Part shown: positions 9,476-21,320 of the stretch, one piece after another
Layout of the letters: each line of letters opens with the position of its first letter
How positions within the stretch are numbered: position 1 is the first letter of the stretch
Assembly (NCBI RefSeq): GCF_910592395.1
Contig: NC_088320.1
Location: 16,302,501 to 16,366,500, forward strand
Source of the DNA: Lineus longissimus
Lineage: Eukaryota; Nemertea; Pilidiophora; Heteronemertea; Lineidae
DNA length: 64,000 nucleotides
Direction: 5' to 3'
Translations under genes and position numbers: made by a program
Notes under the pieces: model-generated
Database searches by the model: none
Told to the model about the DNA's origin: nothing
Seen by the model: only the letters and a program-made list of their open reading frames with translations

Positions 9476-10879
9476 GGTCTGTCTCATAACAGAACGTTAG
9501 GGACGGACGGGAACCAAAATCAACGTCCATGGACGCGTAGTAGGATTAATCTAATAGGCCTTCACATGTCACGTGGAGTACGTTTGCGTTCCAAGTTCTG
9601 AATGGAGGCCGGCCATGTAACAATGATCTTTGCACTGAATAATTGCATTCAATGGCAATAGACCGCCCATATGGGAAGGTTCATGTAATTTTCCTTTATT
9701 GTGCGTCTAGCCTTATCCCTGTGGTGACATGATTAGACACGCATTGAAAATGGTCAATAAAATATCATTCCTTTGTCCGAAATTGAATTGATTATTGATA
9801 ACATTTAATTGCCATGGTTTGTGTTGGCCAGCAGTCGCTTGGCCTCACGCTACTTTCACCATGGAGAGAATTAGGATGTTTTTGTTCGCTGCTCCGCCGC
9901 CCATACCACCGCCACCAGTTTTGCTTACACCAGCATTTCATAATTTAGAAGTGCGTCCGCCTCCGTTGCCTCCAAGACTTGATGAAGTTCTCACCAATCA
10001 ACCAAATAGTCCATACGGTGGTAACGACGTCTTTACCAGGATTAGAAACCACCAGATGGACTTTTGGTATCTATCAGGTGAGACAGTGGCCTCTTTCCAG
10101 CACCTCGTAGAGGACATTACGCCCCTTCTGGAAAACAGGCCAGGACGGTACCGAGATCATTTGCTATCGGTGGAGAACCGCTTACTACTTTTTTTCTATT
10201 GGATCAAGAAATATCCGGACATTGTTGCGATGAGTGCAATGTTTGATATCAGCAAGCAATCTGTTTGCAGGGAACTTTATTTTATGACAGATGTTTTGTG
10301 GACTTATTTTCAAGACGGTATAACATGGCCGACCGATGAAGAGTGGGAACAACTGCGGGGCAACTGGGATACTATTCCAGATGCTGTTGGGGCGATAGAT
10401 GGAACGGTACACGCAATCGAGATCCCAAAGACTGAGGATCCCCACCTTATCATAGTCATAACTTGTTACTGTTACTCAGCCACAGTCCAACAATGAACCG
10501 CTTTCTTTTGCATAGTAACTACTTAGATAAAAAAAGACACTCAATTCGGTTAATACGAGCCAACCAGGCTTTTATCAATAATTGACCGCTTGTCTATAAC
10601 AAGGCCTATTCGGTAACATCGGTAACATCGATTTCCCTTCATTGACAGTTAACCAACGCACGTTGTCAAAAAGCTATTGTATGTATAGGTGGGCGTTCCT
10701 AATGTGCTTTGGTGACCACCAATCAGAAGAAGGACCTTACGTATGTATTCATCACAGCAGCGCAGCCCTGGTGGTAATGCTCGTGTAACCAATAGCATCA
10801 AAGGTAACAAGCATGGTACGTTGAATTAGGTACTTCTTAGGTTCCCGTCTGTCCCGAACGTTCTATCATGAGACAGACC
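9476..10879 (+). mobile_element. DNA transposon with 40-bp terminal inverted repeats, Harbinger superfamily
   Basis: The left terminus GGTCTGTCTCAT...GACGGGAACC (9476-9515) is matched by its reverse complement at about 10840-10879, with only a few mismatches over 40 bp. TA lies immediately outside both ends, so a 2-bp TA duplication is likely, though a 3-bp site cannot be excluded because of symmetry. The interior holds a Harbinger/DDE_4-type transposase frame that ends early, followed by about 380 bp of noncoding sequence. Ends that are still recognisable with a broken transposase suggest an internally deleted, non-autonomous copy. Confidence 0.75.
9861..10496 (+). pseudogene. truncated Harbinger-type (DDE_Tnp_4) transposase
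   Basis: I start at the ATG in CACCATGGAG (9861); the frame is open upstream to 9795 but without a better start. After a proline-rich N-terminus, the segment FWYLSGETVASFQHLVEDI, then NRLLLFFYWIKKYPDI and MSAMFDISKQSVCRELY, is typical of the helix-turn-helix region preceding the nuclease in HARBI1-like proteins. GAIDGTVHAIEIPK carries the first catalytic Asp. The frame then leaves homology at about 10440 and stops at 10496, so the HDSR and E regions of the nuclease are missing. It is enclosed by matching terminal inverted repeats. It is a dead transposase of a different subfamily from the one at 52.6-53.3 kb. Confidence 0.75.
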
Positions 10880-12879
10880 TAGTTGTCCGTATGGAAAATA
10901 CGTACGTCGCATACGGATAAGTGGTACGTAAGTCAGACATAAAATGAGCTTGAGCTTCGATAACTCAGCCGTGCGCAATTTGTGAACAGCTCATTAGATA
11001 GGTAGCAATGAAAACGCCTCTGATTTCTCCAAAAAAACTTCACAAACGAAAGCATCTTCAACGAAAGCTACAATATTTCTCAAACCGGATAGTAACATGA
11101 TAGAAGACTAAATTCAGCTGCAAATGCGAGTTAAATCGTTCAATATCATGCGTATTGCATCACGTATTGAATACAGTTCTATACTTATGCGGTACCACGT
11201 GTCTTCCAAAGTACACAAACTGATGACGTCGTACGCAAAATCGATAGGGACACGTTATACAGGCAGGAGATTCGACCGGCTGAACGTCTCTTATATCGCA
11301 TATGGTTCCCCACTGGACTTTTGGGATGCTGCTCGCTTACACTTATATCCGTCAAAACCGGACTATTTGGTCATGACTTCAATGGTTATTTAGCCGTGTA
11401 ATAATCTTCACGATTTTTAAACTTATAAATCGAATAGCATTGATATTGATAAGCTTTGTATGACGGGGGGAGGTACAGAGAATAGAAGAGCAGTCGGTGG
11501 TGGTTTCCGTGGATTCCCTTTCCGGCCCACTCGTCCAAATTACAACAAAACTAATATGACACGTGTGTGTGTATTGCAGGAGACGCTGACTGGGCCCTCG
11601 TCAGTACGTAGAGGAAAACAGGTGTTGAAAGTAATAACGTAAGTGTGATACCACAATTGGCGGCGCATAGTGTCAAGCAGGGGTATTTCCCTCCTGACTA
11701 GGTTAGTCCCACGTCCAAGTAAGTTAAGAGTATGTTCAAGGTAGGTTTATGGCCCTTGCACACTTGTGCCTCATGCGATGTAATTTTCCGATGCGAATGA
11801 TGATATGATTTGACGCTGTGGATTCAAATACGAAAAGGTCTATTTGTCAGTAGGGTTTCCGAGGATATATGATAACACTTTGGTCATTACCTCTACCTAC
11901 CCGCTCCATCCAGATGTCTGCTCCTTTTTTGTTTAATTTTGTACCTGTCGCATCCTCATGCTGTGATGAATGTATTGTGCAAGTGGTTTGTGCTTTGCAC
12001 TCAACACTAAAGCCTACCACATGTCTTCCCGATGGTAGAAAAATAGAGCACTGCAGTAGAGATCTCGTCAGAGATACCTCCTTCTCGGTGGGATAGCCTT
12101 CCCAATGCACTCGCTCAAAGATTCTCAAAGAATTGACCATATGGAATGACAATATAGAATACATAGCCATGTGTATGTATAATACACTGCTGAGCAGTGG
12201 CGACACGTGATGAGCCATGGTCTAATGGAAGGGTTTTCATATGATTTATCTGATTATTTCAAAATTACTAAGGTTCAGAAAACCTCTAGATATTTCTTCA
12301 CTTTTGACTCAGCAAAGTTACTTTAAAAAACTGACTTTGCGTTATTAAGTTGAGTATTGGACCAATATTGAAACATCTGGTTTCGATTTCCTTTAATGAA
12401 CACAGTGAATGTATTACTCCTTCAGTATTAAAGTATTAAACATTTTTCCTATTTTGTTTCGCATCGAACATCGTAAAAAACGCGTTGTCCGTTATTTTAG
12501 CCCTCTCAACTTGATCCTGGCCTAGGAAACCTTTCGCAGCCGAGGTTGGACTTAAAGGACCATTGGTATCATTAAGACCAATATTACCAAGCTGTGGGCT
12601 GCCCAGTCACCTCTTATTCTACATAAAATTACATGTAGTTTCCATAAGAAATTGCACAAAACAATTAAGAAAAAAAAAATTAAAAATCTGACTAAATTAT
12701 CACGCTATTCCGATGTTACTCCGATTTGACCCGAGTTAGCCTTCCGTGGGTCGATTATCTACTAGCACTTGTAATGCGCTGCCTGTAGTCATTGATCTAA
12801 ACAGTACTGTGACGTCTTGTTGTAGATATATATTTTCCTTGTTGTTAAGCAAATCGAGGGGAGCCCAATCAACATTGGT
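10880..12879. other. no gene seen
   Basis: Two kilobases without a supported gene. The frame at 11124-11393 (89 codons, ending GSPLDFWDAARLHLYPS) and the opposed frames at 11847-12218 look more protein-like than chance but have no recognised domain. 12.2-12.7 kb is AT-rich. Confidence 0.4.
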
Positions 12880-13703
12880 GGCGGATGACATTACTTGCTG
12901 TTTTTCGAACACTTGAATATACACTGCGCGCATTCGACTTCTTTTCCTAACGCGGCCTCGAAAAAAAGAGAAAAAAAGAGAAATGGGAAAGAATGAGTAA
13001 TTTGCAAGGCTTAAGCCACCCAAATCTCGGTTAAAAACACTGCCTTCACTGGCATGAAAAAAGAGTCTAATGGTAACATACTTTATCATTAAGGGTAGAC
13101 AAGTGCACATTTTAAAGACAACATGGTGTAGACATAACAAAACGTGCCCCACATAACAAAGAACTGACCAATGGACTCTTCTCCTGGCATTGTATACTGT
13201 CGTTTGTCAACATTGATCCATATCCCACATGCATTTCCACACTCTTGTAATAATCCTATCAAAAAGGCCAAACTAACCTGACCGCCATATGATTTTTTTT
13301 TTATTTTCCTGTTCTATGTGCTCAGCGAAGTAAGATAACATCATGCCTATAACCGAATATACATTTAGCTGTAAAGTATCAAGCCCTGGTTTGTACTTTC
13401 TTCACACGCTCGAAGCTATTCATGGCATTGGTTTCTGCTATTCCAAGTTAGAGCTGCAGAGTTCGCTCGACATCCTGCCCACGGTGAGTGAGAAGTGTTG
13501 CATTTCCGTAGGTCTAGAGAGCAGCATATCATAGGCTTAAACATGTTAAAATAATTGAAAGAACCAATACCTGGATTGACCGACATCGATTGTACTGTAC
13601 TCATAGTGAATTGCGATCAATACGATTATCACCGCCTATCTCTTTAAACACTGCACCGACAACGTTAATGAATGATACTACTCGTATATACAGGGTGTTA
13701 ATA

Positions 13704-14256
13704 ATAGTTCAGGCAGAAAGCATGTCCAGGCAGCATCCATGCCCAGGCACCATGCTAGTCAAGGCGCATGTCTAGACAACATGCACGTCCAGGCACCACG
13801 CATGTCCAGGCACCAATCATGTCCTATTACCATGCTTGTCAAGGCACCATGCAACTCCAGGTACCATGCATGTCCAGGCAGCATGCATGTCCAGGGACCA
13901 TACATGTTCAGGTGCCACGTATGTGCAGGCATCAAGCATGTCCAAGCACCATGCTTGTCAAGGCACCATGTATGCCCAGGTACCATGCATGTCCAGGCGC
14001 AAAGCATGTCCAAGCAACATGTATGCCCTGGGACCATGCATGCCCAGGGTCATGCTTGTCAAGGCACCATGCATGTCCAGGCACCACGCATGTCAAGGCG
14101 CCATGCATGTCCAAGCACCATGTATGCCCAGGCACCATGCATGCCCAGAGGATATGCTTGTCAAAGCAACATGCATGTCCAGGCACCACGCATGTCAAGG
14201 CGCCATGCATGTCGAAGCAACATGTATGCCCTGGGACCATGCATGTTCGGTCAGCA
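13704..14256. repeat. 17-bp minisatellite (about 31 copies) with a higher-order period
   Basis: The unit is close to AGGCACCATGCATGTCC. From about 14010 the units form a six-unit, roughly 102-bp higher-order block that repeats: 14010-14111, 14112-14213, then a partial third. The unit length is not a multiple of three, so all frames stay open and produce artefactual Cys/His-rich ORFs on both strands. It begins just after a TACAGGGTGTTAATAA motif at about 13690. Confidence 0.9.
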
Positions 14257-14339
14257 AGTGGAGGTGATAAATGATTGTTTGTTTACGCCACATGAAGTAT
14301 GACCAAAGTATTCCATCTGCTTCGAGTGCATATAATATA

Positions 14340-14585
14340 TTTCAATAATAATAATAATGATAATAATATTTAGATGATTTATAGTGCCAGAATCCACTCA
14401 AGAGTGATCGGTGACACTTTACAAAAGAGAGACATATTAGGAGTGGTAGCGACCAAAGATATAGGATTTAAGATGCAATTTGAAGACTGAGATGCTGGCA
14501 CATTCTCTCGCACTACGTGGAAGTTGATTCCAGAGCCTTGGGGCTGCAGTGGAGAAGGCTCGGTCGCCAAACGTTATCAACCTAC
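14340..14585 (-). repeat. dispersed SINE- or Penelope-like repeat with an AAT-rich head
   Basis: An (AAT)n stretch is followed by TTATAGTGCCAGAATCC... and ends with GGGGCTGCAGTGGAGAAGG and CTCGGTCGCCAAACG. That ending resembles a very widespread metazoan dispersed repeat tail (variants of TTCCAGAGCCTTGGGGC). It is inserted inside the duplicated block, copy B. Exact family is not determined. Confidence 0.45.
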
Positions 14586-15100
14586 TCCTTGGTCGCACCA
14601 ATGGAGTTGTTGTTTCTCACACTATGCCAAGAAAAATCTTGTCAACTGCATGTCTCTAACTGACACCCTCACATGTGAGAAGGATTTATGATTGTTTTAC
14701 TTTTTGTTCCCAGCTGTAGTGGAAATGAATATCCAGTGTCGACACCGATTTGCATCATCGTTGACTCAGATTCCTAACTTCTGCGGACCAATTTGTAGTA
14801 TATCTTGGTTTCCATGGTATCTGATATTTCCCTTTATTGCATAGCCTTTCCGTGTCCAAGACATGCCAGAGACTGCTACGTTACCAGGATACATCACATA
14901 TCACACGGAGTTCTTAACTGGATGCGGAGGGGGGCAGTTCTTTCATCTGAAGGGTGGGAAATATTCATTTTCCTTCAAAACCTTTTCCCCGAAATGTTTA
15001 CCTAAACCATGGGCGTTTCTTTGCCCTAGCACTCCTCATGACCAGGTTGGCTCGAAAATGCCCTTTTGTTACATCTTAAATCATAAATAACTTATTCTCA

Positions 15101-16994
15101 GTTTTAAACGACAAGTTCAGCGTATAGTTTGTCCAGCCCGTTTTCAACAATGAGGCGGTCATAATAACGCTCATGCCAATCCGTAGCATAGGCCTGAGGT
15201 TTGCCGCTCATTCATGAAGGAATGGTGTCGATTAATAGTGATTGGTCAGAATACCAGAATAATCGGAAATGGTCGGGTCGTTTTTTAAAGACGGACTCCT
15301 AGCAAAGGGGGTTTCACGGTAACGTCACAGCATTTCTTCAAAATGGTGGCTCCAATGTAAACAAAAACACCTGTTGTATTCGACGTTTTTATCGATATAA
15401 AATCACATGATCAACTACCTAAATAAACAATCACGAACTAATACTTCAAAGTGTAATCCACTAGTAGATGATTGAATTCAATAAATGTTCACAACAGTAA
15501 TGTTTAATTCAGAGTCTGTGATTAGTACTCCGACTTTTATCACGGTAGATGTTTGCAGCATATCCAAATGTTGACATGGAGTGACCTTCACCTTATGCGG
15601 TTGTTCTTATTGATAGAAGCAGAAAAGGGAAATTCCCAATTATTTCCCCCAAAAATACGAACTACTGGGACAGAAACCACCATAGATCCCCTCGTTTTCA
15701 TAACTTTTGAGCCCTGTGAAGATGACCAATATTTTGCCTTCATAGGGATGGGTTGTGTACATGGTGTAGTGTAAGTTGCATTATGGTGATCAACTTGAAC
15801 TTGGCGAGTGCCGCAACCGGAAGAACAGACCACTGGCGGAGATCAACTACGGCAAGGCATTTATCACAACCATGAGAGAAATGGACGGTGATAAACTAGG
15901 GCAAGGCAAGTGTCTCAACAAGAGGAAATGTACTTTATCCGAGGACCTAGATTAATATCTCTCAAGATTGTAGCATATTTGCAGTATAGCCCGGTGGGTG
16001 GCACCGGACGGATCGGAGTACCTCTCAATTGCTCAGAATGCGTGTAGACTGGTAGAGAGAGGAGCATAGTCGACCTGGATCTGAGTGGCCCAGTGGAAAC
16101 ATCAGCGGCTGATGGGCCCTGGTTCCATTTTCGATTGGTCCCGGTATAGTAATGGGAGAGCGGGCTACTCTCATCGACACAGCGTAGCTTTGTATTGTTC
16201 ATAATGTGCTAGTTTGTGAAACTCAGCTCAAGTTAATATTTTTAGAAAGCGATATTAAAACCGGTTGCAGGTTCAAAAAGTAGATGCCACCGAATCGATG
16301 TCCGAAGCAGGCCGTGGGTTCATGGCAATGGGTGCCCTGCCCTCAGTGACACTACAAAATAAAGCACTCGATCTCCGACACCAGTGACAGCCGTGTGCTC
16401 CTCTCATCCTGGCACGTCGATTTCCTTTATTGGTGAATCAATACACTATACGATGTGTTCCCAGACCCCAATAATATATCCTATAGTTATCAATAAATTC
16501 CCCCTTTTTTCTGCCGTGTAGCGTTAGGGCGTCATGTTTTTTAGGGTACGCCGGGGGGGGGGGGGGGTACGTTCATTTGATAGAGGGCGACTCTCTTCGA
16601 CAGCGCAGGTTTCCTCTAGGGTCACCAGCTTCCACCTGCATGTACTTACAGTACAATCATCCAATATCAGTCCTTGCTGACGCTCAGCTCTCAACTCAAT
16701 ATTTTAAATACATGAAGCCAAATCATCGAACTGCTCTCTGTGCATTTCTGGGTCTGTGATTGTTTGTATATCAATATTGTCATCAAGAAGTAGAAGGCTG
16801 ATAGACGATTGAGACCTGGGCAACAACCTCTTAACCTCAATGTTACACTGATATCAACTGGATTTAACCGGCTCGAGCGAGTTCAGGCGTGGGACATAAA
16901 AAATGATAAGAGTGTAATTTGTCTTATCATTTACAAATGCGCAAATCACTTAATTTCAAGCATCACACCAGGACGGGCCCATTGCGGAGGAACC
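15101..16994. other. no gene seen; upstream region of the BHMT gene
   Basis: No supported exon before the BHMT start. Contains a G14 run at 16554-16567. The frames at 15553-15774 and 15588-15833 overlap on opposite strands and have no domain. Part of 16.5-17.0 kb would be the BHMT promoter; no clear TATA box was found. Confidence 0.4.
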
Positions 16995-19900
16995 ATGCCG
17001 AAAGTGAAAGGTTTGTGCTTTAAAACATTTGTAAAGTCAACTTTTGATCTGACGGAGAGAACTTCAACCGATTTTCTCCACGTTGCCCTGGTTTGACCCA
17101 AACATTTTCCTCGTACAGAACATGTATATACTGTTAGATGGTATGAAGCCACCTGTCAGCAACTTCATGAAACGTAATCTCACAGGCCTATCTTGCTCTT
17201 GTCGAAAGTCTCCCTTTAAATGTACATCGCCATGTAAAGTGTAACTCTAATGAATGAAAGAATCCAACACTGTGACGTGTGGCAGATATTACAGCATGAT
17301 CGTTTTTGGCACGATTCTGAGAAACGGACAATAGTTAGAGGTGGTGGTGGTGGTGGTGGTGGTGGTGGTGGTGGTGGCGGCGGCGGTGGTGGTGGTGGTG
17401 GTGGTGGTGGTGGTGGCGGTGGCGGTGGCGGTGGCGGTGGCGGTGGCGGTGGCGGTGGCGGTGGCGGTGGCGGTGGCGGTGGCGGTGGCGGTGGCGGTGG
17501 CGGTGGCGGTGGCGGTGGCGGTGGCGGTGGCGGTGGCGGTGGCGGTGGCGGTGGCGGTGGCGGTGGCGGTGGCGGTGGCGGTGGCGGTGGCGGTGGCGGT
17601 GGCGGTGGCGGTGGCGGTGGCGGTGGCGGTGGCGGTGGCGGTGGCGGTGGCGGTGGCGGTGGCGGTGGCGGTGGCGGTGGCGGTGGCGGTGGCGGTGGCG
17701 GTGGCGGTGGCGGTGGCGGTGGCGGTGGCGGTGGCGGTGGCGGTGGCGGTGGCGGTGGCGGTGGCGGTGGCGGTGGCGGTGGCGGTGGCGGTGGCGGTGG
17801 CGGTGGCGGTGGCGGTGGCGGTGGCGGTGGCGGTGGCGGTGGCGGTGGCGGTGGCGGTGGCGGTGGCGGTGGCGGTGGCGGTGGCGGTGGCGGTGGCGGT
17901 GGCGGTGGCGGTGGCGGTGGCGGTGGCGGTGGCGGTGGCGGTGGCGGTGGCGGTGGCGGTGGCGGTGGCGGTGGCGGTGGCGGTGGCGGTGGCGGTGGCG
18001 GTGGCGGTGGCGGTGGCGGTGGCGGGGCAGGGGGGGGATATATTCAATTTAAGGAGTCTTTTGAAACCTGCAAACTCCCTTGATAATGTTGTGTAATCGT
18101 GTAGGCATAAACTATTTCATGGACTATTGCAGGTCTATTGGAGCGTCTCAATGATGGCGAATACGTCATTGTCGCGGAAGGCTACCTTTTCGAGTTTGAA
18201 AGAAGGGGCTATCTCACCGCCGGGCCTTATACGCCCGAGGTCGTGCTGGAACACCCCCATCTCGTCAAGAACATGCACGAGGAGTTTGTCCACGCCGGCA
18301 GCGATGTCGTTCTTGCTTTCACGGTAAGGAAGACCTGGTGCTTCGAGCCTGAGTGCTTTCGTTTCCGTTGGTTTTAGGGCCTCCTATAAATATAACGTGC
18401 AGGTCAATACCCCAACCTCAAGATTCCCAGACTCAGCCATCCTCGAAAACTCAATCGTATGCTCCTCCACTCGCACACATTACTGAGCTCAGTCGTTCGT
18501 GCCGAGAGTTGGCCTCAAGTTCAGGGTGTGGCTCAGCCGACGTCAGATCAGTGATTTTCCGGACGTAAATTATTTTGAGAAACCGGGTTTTCTTCCATCT
18601 GATCGAATTGCCTGTCTTTACATTATTGTACCTGTAGAACCTTCATACACATTTTTCAGTATTATGGAAACCGAGAGAAGATGCGTCTGATCGGTTGGCA
18701 AGATCGTGTAGAGGAGATGAACCGGGAGGCTCTACGCCTCGCCAAGGAGGTGGCTGACGAGACGGGTACACTGATGGCTGGGAACATTTGTAACTCGACC
18801 TACTACAATCCGAATGATGAGTCGACATGGGAGGACATCCGCCAGGGAATGGAGGTGGGTGGAATGGAATAATGCTAAACTCTGCCACTGACTAATAAAT
18901 AAGTCCCCAGTTAACAGGGTATTCCTGCCCTCTACTTCTGTATGTTACATCTTATCAACTTCATACTTAAAGAGCCATTATTTACAACACAGATCACTAC
19001 CTTTAAACCCATGGTCCCCTTATTGCTATGCCCAATAATTCTCCCTTAAAGAGATATGACATCCGTCACATTCTTGCTTCCAGCAACAAGTTGAATGGGC
19101 TGTCGAAGCAGGTGCTGACTATATATTGGGGGAAACATTCTTTGAATACGGCGAAGCAAAGATGGCGCTGGAAGCTATCCTAAAGAATGGACAAGGTAAT
19201 CATTTCTATTTCTTCTCCACCTAATTTTGCTTCTTTCTCGCATTCACTCTAACGTTAGGTGTTAGGTGCTGGCCCTACCTGTCTGTTTAATTAAATCATC
19301 CAATTCGCCCTAATGCCAAGACCTAAGGGTTCCTCAAACGCACGTTAACATCATTGATCGACTCCTTTTCAGGGAAGCCAGCAGTTATGACCTGTGCGCC
19401 GTCGGTTACCGATAACGTCCTGTCCCAGTCCATGTCAATGGTCGAGGCTTGTCGCTTGTTGGAGGAGCAGGGGGCGGACGTGATCGGCCTCAACTGTGCT
19501 CGTGGACCCCAGTCAATTTTACCCATGATTAGAGAGGTCAGGAATGTCTGCAAGGTGGGTTATTGTTACTTGGTTGCTCCATATGAGGGATGATGCATTA
19601 TGTCTTATCTCAACAAGTGAGAGTCCTGAGCTCAAAAGATATACATTCTTCTGCTATGTTTTCTCAGCTGCAGCCCTATTAGACTTATAAACCTCAAGTC
19701 TATGGTAGATATACATGTACATTATATTCAGTCTATGTTAAACTATAAAAGGACCGGGTCTACTGACCCCAAATATGTCATTTAAATTGATGAGTTAAAC
19801 GAAGGGAACCTGTCTGGAGAAGGATGCGGACTTAACATGCCATGGACGTGCCAGCTACCTCTGAGTCGACATGATGAAGCTGATGGTGAGGCGTGACACG

Positions 19901-21320
19901 GAGAAAACTATCAAAGAACCGGGTCGAGGGTCCGAATGATGAGTAAGCGGAGGGGAGATGAAGGGAATTAACATTAGTTCGTTTTGATGCGACTTTACCA
20001 AGAACTGAATAACGTGTAAGCTTTGAAATCTTACAGTGTTGTAGCAATGATCTTGTGTCTTCTTTCGCAGCATACTTGCATTATTTCTTTAAATGTTGAC
20101 TGCAGGGCCACATTGCCTGTCTCCCAGTACCATATCGCTGTGATGCTGAGCACCCAACCATGCAGACACTCAAAGGACATGACACAGGTAATGCATTTTA
20201 TTCAGTAAAGCTTATCGTTCCTGCAGGCGATAACTAGGGAAAGCACACAAGGGCAATAGCTTGGGTAAGCATACAAGGGCAATAGCTTGGGTAAGCACAC
20301 AAGGGCAATAGCTTGGGTAAGCATACAAGGGCAATAGTTTGGGTAAGCATACAAGGGCAATAGCTTGGGTAAGCATACAAGGGCAATAGCTCGGGTAAGC
20401 ACACAAGGGCAATAGCTCGGGTAAGCACACAAGGGCAATAGCTTGGGTAAGCACACAAGGGCAATAGCTTGGGTAAGCATACAAGGGCAATAGCTCGGGT
20501 AAGCACACAAGGGCAATAGCTCGGGTAAGCACACAAGGGCAATAGCTTGGGTAAGCACACAAGGGCAATAGTTTGGGTAAGCATACAAGGGGAATAGCTT
20601 GGGTAAGCATACAAGGGCAATAGCTTGGGTAAGCATACAAGGGCAATAGCTCGGGTAAGCATACAAGGGCAATAGCTTGGGTAAGCATACAAGGGCAATA
20701 GCTTGGGTAAGCATACAAGGGCAATAGCTTGGGTAAGCACACAAGGGCAATAGCTTGGGTAAGCACACAAGGGCAATAGCTTGGGTAAGCATACAAGGGC
20801 AATAGCTTGGGTAAGCACACAAGGGCAATAGTTTGGGTAAGCATACAAGGGAAAGACAACAGCTCTCCAATAGAAGCGCAGTATCGTCAATCCGTAAAAG
20901 CATAAAGCGTCCCCACCCCCCATTGCCAGAAATTAATGGTAGGCTCTTGTTTTGGAAATACGCTTGTCAGTACAGTGTGTCGACTCACCTATTCTTTGGT
21001 TTGATCTTAACTACGAGGTACGTTCTTTTTCAGGTACTCGGGCTTTTCCAATCGACCTTGACGAATGGTTTGTCGGGCGAACTGGGGTGGAGAACTTCAC
21101 CAAGGAATGCATGGACATCGGTGTCAAGTACCTTGGTCTGTGCTGCGGGGGCTCCGCACACACTCTTCGGACCATGGCGGAGACAGTCGGGAAGAAACCA
21201 GCTGGAAGCAGGTACGCGCCCAAGATGGAACTGCATACTCACTTCGGTGATAAAAAGCGTGGAGTTGTCACGTACGATATGTCCATCAGGGATCAGATTG
21301 AGGGTGGCATGAACAAATAG
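16995..21320 (+). CDS. BHMT: betaine-homocysteine S-methyltransferase-like, 7 coding exons, 354 aa
   Basis: Exons: 16995-17010, 18133-18323, 18660-18854, 19084-19195, 19373-19554, 20106-20187 and 21034-21320 (TAG). All introns are GT-AG, phases agree, and the coding length of 1065 bp is exactly 355 codons. Exon 1 encodes only MPKVK plus one base of a Gly, like the tiny first exon of vertebrate BHMT. The enzyme is a zinc-dependent TIM barrel that moves a methyl group from betaine to homocysteine in the cytosol. Seen here: [13 protein letters not shown] at the N-terminus, IGLNCARGP with the first zinc Cys, and [14 protein letters not shown] with the paired Cys. The C-terminus ends soon after [10 protein letters not shown], about 50 residues shorter than human BHMT, so the vertebrate dimerisation arm is missing. 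Introns 1 and 6 carry large tandem repeats. Other members of the homocysteine methyltransferase family remain possible. Confidence 0.93.
17340..18025 (+). repeat. (GGT)n / (GGTGGC)n microsatellite, about 690 bp, in BHMT intron 1
   Basis: An initial GGT stretch with a short GGC interruption (17340 to about 17413) is followed by about 102 uninterrupted GGTGGC hexamers to 18025. It ends 107 bp before BHMT exon 2. No substitution is visible in the hexamer part. The plus strand is G-rich with GG at every third base, so it can form two-tetrad G-quadruplexes. The long Gly, Val-Ala and Ala-Thr reading frames over it are artefacts of the repeat. Confidence 0.97.
20234..20852 (+). repeat. 26-bp minisatellite, about 24 copies, in BHMT intron 6
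   Basis: The unit is close to GGGTAAGCACACAAGGGCAA plus TAGCTT. Variants alternate CACACAA/CATACAA and AGCTT/AGCTC/AGTTT. It starts 47 bp after the exon 6 donor and ends about 180 bp before exon 7. Every unit contains GGGTAAGC, which is close to a 5-prime splice site. The long minus-strand Leu/Pro/Tyr/Cys-rich frames here are repeat artefacts. Confidence 0.95.

Larger units (their letters stand above)
12880..15100. repeat. segmental duplication, copy B (enlarged)
   Basis: Matches 3430-4450 in the same orientation and order, but copy B is interrupted between about 13.41 and 14.60 kb. The interruption carries a 17-bp minisatellite and a dispersed repeat. Homology resumes at AATCTTGTCAACTGCATG and runs through GGATACATCACATATCACACGG to about 15.1 kb. 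Confidence 0.7.

Noticed and set aside
13739-14302. Cys/His-rich ORFs on both strands that look like zinc-binding repeats
   Set aside because: Frame-independent translations of the 17-bp minisatellite; the unit length makes all frames open.
17250-18096. Long ORFs of poly-Gly, Val-Ala and Ala-Thr over 250 codons on both strands
   Set aside because: They are translations of the GGTGGC microsatellite inside BHMT intron 1; no independent start, domain or codon variation.
20202-20923. Three overlapping minus-strand ORFs of 215-233 codons rich in Leu, Pro, Tyr and Cys
   Set aside because: Because 26 is not a multiple of three, the minisatellite reads the same in every frame; it lies in BHMT intron 6 on the opposite strand.
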